Below, in pieces: positions 4,714-5,836 of a stretch of 5,836 nt of DNA. The translations under genes were made by a program, and so were the position numbers. The notes beneath the pieces are model-generated. The model worked only from the letters and a program-made list of their open reading frames with translations, had not been told where the DNA came from and did not search any database. Origin of the DNA: CAISGS01 sp044346445 (GTDB taxonomy: Bacteria; Pseudomonadota; Alphaproteobacteria; Caulobacterales; Caulobacteraceae); contig JBIIZD010000129.1 of NCBI GenBank assembly GCA_044346445.1, positions 1-5,836 on the forward strand. The letters run 5' to 3'. The stretch's first letter is position 1, and each line of letters opens with the position of its first letter.

Positions 4714-5538
4714 ATGCGTCAAGCCCAGACACGGTCCTATCTGGCCCCCGGCCTGTCGATCGCCCTGCATCTCAGCGTGCTGGTGGCCGGGCTGGTGGCT
4801 TGGCCGTGGCTAAGCCGCCCGGTCAAGGTTATGGCGGTAACGCCTGTCACCATAGTCACGACCGGCCCGGTTACCGATGTCAGTGCTGCCCTCCAGGCTG
4901 AGACGGTAGCCCAGGCGGCCACCGAAAACCCGGTGCCCGATGCGCCCGCCCAGGCCCAGCCGCCGGAGCCGATGCCTTCCAAGCCCCCCGTGCCCAAGCT
5001 TGAGCCCAAGCCGGTTACGGTTTCCAAGCCCACGCCTTCGCCAACGGCAAAACCGGTGCCGCCGAAGCCTGCGCCCAGCCTCGATCTTGATGCCTTGGCC
5101 AGCCGTATTCGTCCCAATGCGCAGCCCCAGCCAAATCGCGCCTCTTCGGCGGCCAAGGGGCCAAGCCATAGCCAGACCGATCTGGTCATGCGTCCGGCAA
5201 TCGGCCAGGGCCGTGCCACCGCGGTGGATGGTTATCAGGCCATTCAAGCGCGCCTGGCCAGGCTTTGGAATCCCAATTGCGGGGTCGAGGGCGCGGCCAA
5301 TATTGTTATCAAGGTTCGGCTAAGCCTGGCCCCCGGCGGGCGTCTGATCGCGGCCAGCCTGGTTGACGAACAAAGGATTATGCAATCGGGCGACGGGGTT
5401 TTGCAGGCGGCAGGGACCCGCGCCTTGACGGCTGTGTCCAGGGCCGCGCCCTATGCGGAACTACCGACTGAAACCTATGCGGACTGGCGATCATTCGTCG
5501 TGTCATTTGACGCCCGGCAAATCTGCCGGGGCTATTGA
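4714..5538 (+). CDS. tolA: Tol-Pal system periplasm-spanning protein TolA
   Basis: TolA is anchored in the inner membrane, is energised by TolQ-TolR and reaches across the periplasm to TolB/Pal. The ATG at 4714, 7 bp after tolR, gives 274 residues; a TTG at 4645 would open the frame earlier but adds 23 residues that overlap tolR and would put a proline/arginine-rich stretch before the membrane helix. A GAGG at 4697-4700 is 13 bases upstream, rather far. Domain I is one membrane helix (about 11-33); Ser15 and His19 have the S-x3-H spacing of the motor-contact motif of TolA/TonB. Domain II (about 71-140) is rich in proline and lysine, TonB-like, without the long Ala/Lys/Glu helix of E. coli TolA (421 residues). 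Domain III (about 172-274) has the TolA/TonB C-terminal pattern: RLWNPN, a strand with VRLSLAPGGRL, APYAELP and SFVVSFD. Two cysteines, 189 and 271, are in this domain. Context makes TolA much likelier than TonB. Confidence 0.93.
   Translation: MRQAQTRSYLAPGLSIALHLSVLVAGLVAWPWLSRPVKVMAVTPVTIVTTGPVTDVSAALQAETVAQAATENPVPDAPAQAQPPEPMPSKPPVPKLEPKPVTVSKPTPSPTAKPVPPKPAPSLDLDALASRIRPNAQPQPNRASSAAKGPSHSQTDLVMRPAIGQGRATAVDGYQAIQARLARLWNPNCGVEGAANIVIKVRLSLAPGGRLIAASLVDEQRIMQSGDGVLQAAGTRALTAVSRAAPYAELPTETYADWRSFVVSFDARQICRGY
4924..5076 (+). repeat. Proline/lysine-rich low-complexity spacer within tolA
   Basis: In TolA residues 71-121, 20 of 51 residues are proline and six are lysine, in irregular KP, PKP and PVP units. 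The DNA shows matching loose repeats of CCCAAG and related words. It is not an exact tandem array. Such a segment probably forms a stiff polyproline-II rod spanning part of the periplasm, as in TonB; this is inferred from composition. Confidence 0.7.
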
Positions 5539-5540
5539 AC

Positions 5541-5555
5541 GGGGACAAGGGTATG
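5541..5555 (+). promoter_or_regulatory. tolB ribosome-binding site
   Basis: GGGGA (5541-5545) is seven bases before the ATG at 5553. AAGGG (5547-5551) is too close to that ATG but well placed, ten bases away, for a second in-frame ATG at 5562. Either start yields a good signal peptide; 5553 is preferred because it uses the stronger spacing with GGGGA. Confidence 0.45.
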
Positions 5556-5836
5556 ATTGGAATGCGCAAGGCCAGATGTTTTGTGTTTGCGCTATTGGCG
5601 GCGGTGCTCGGTCTGGGCGGCCTGGGTCCAGCGCGAGCGGAGATCGAGATTCAGATCAATCAGGGCACGCTGCAACCCCTGCCCCTGGCGGTGCCAAACT
5701 TTACCGGCTCAGGTCCCTATGGCGCGGATATTGCCAAGGTCGTCTCGGCCAATCTGGAGCGGTCGGGGTTTTTCAGGCCGCTTGACCCCGCCGGTTTTGC
5801 GCCCGGCGGCCTTGACGTCAATGTCCAGCCCAGGTT
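5553..5836 (+). CDS. tolB: Tol-Pal system periplasmic protein TolB (N-terminal part, cut by window end)
   Basis: TolB is a soluble periplasmic protein that binds the lipoprotein Pal through its beta-propeller and the TolA C-terminus through its N-terminal end. Only the first 94 codons are present and the frame is open to the window edge, so this is a partial gene, not a broken one. A Sec signal peptide is clear: basic start MIGMRKARC, hydrophobic core (about 10-25), and a likely signal-peptidase cut after Ala29 in PARA, leaving a mature protein that starts EIEIQI. The mature part has LPLAVPNF (43-50), DIAKVVSANLERSGFFRPLD (59-78) and DVNVQPR (88-94), all typical of the TolB N-terminal domain in alphaproteobacteria. 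The WD-like propeller repeats lie beyond the window. It starts 14 bp after tolA; the alternative ATG at 5562 would shorten the signal peptide by three residues. Confidence 0.93.
   Translation, partial: MIGMRKARCFVFALLAAVLGLGGLGPARAEIEIQINQGTLQPLPLAVPNFTGSGPYGADIAKVVSANLERSGFFRPLDPAGFAPGGLDVNVQPR

Noticed and set aside
5453..5785. 110-residue frame spanning the tolA end and tolB start
   Set aside because: It is out of frame with both TolA and the clear TolB signal peptide and has no family features.

Overview
The window is a conserved, gene-dense chromosomal segment from a fairly GC-rich alphaproteobacterium. All genes lie on the + strand in the order yebC - ruvC - ruvA - ruvB - ybgC - tolQ - tolR - tolA - tolB (the last cut by the window end). 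This order, with the Holliday-junction genes directly upstream of the Tol-Pal genes, is a familiar alphaproteobacterial arrangement. The protein style agrees (for example YebC with KFKN near its N-terminus and TolB with NLERSGFF). I cannot fix the order or family from sequence alone.

Region 1 (1-767) holds yebC, encoding a ribosome-associated or regulatory protein of the YebC/PmpR/TACO1 family. A 52-bp gap follows. It starts with a small inverted repeat that overlaps the yebC stop codon and ends in a short T-run.

Region 2 (820-2983) is the complete ruvC-ruvA-ruvB set. RuvA and RuvB form the branch-migration motor and RuvC is the Holliday-junction endonuclease. The three genes and the next one, ybgC, are joined by three consecutive ATGA stop/start overlaps (1332-1335, 1943-1946, 2980-2983), which strongly suggests one message and translational coupling.

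Region 3 (2980-5836) is the Tol-Pal cell-envelope module: the YbgC thioesterase, the TolQ-TolR proton-driven motor, the TolA periplasmic link and the start of the periplasmic TolB propeller protein. ybgC is tied to ruvB, not to tolQ; a 57-bp gap with a small hairpin separates ybgC from tolQ. tolQ-tolR-tolA-tolB are spaced by 5, 7 and 14 bp. pal and cpoB would be expected just beyond the right edge.

No mobile element, CRISPR array, tRNA, rRNA or foreign-looking island is visible, and there is no gene-free stretch over 60 bp. I found no new system. The points worth a second look are residue-level departures from family consensus (RuvA acidic pin, YebC His-to-Phe, RuvB and TolA changes), the coupling architecture, and a paired GANTC palindrome just inside ruvC. 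Family comparisons are from memory and were not computed.
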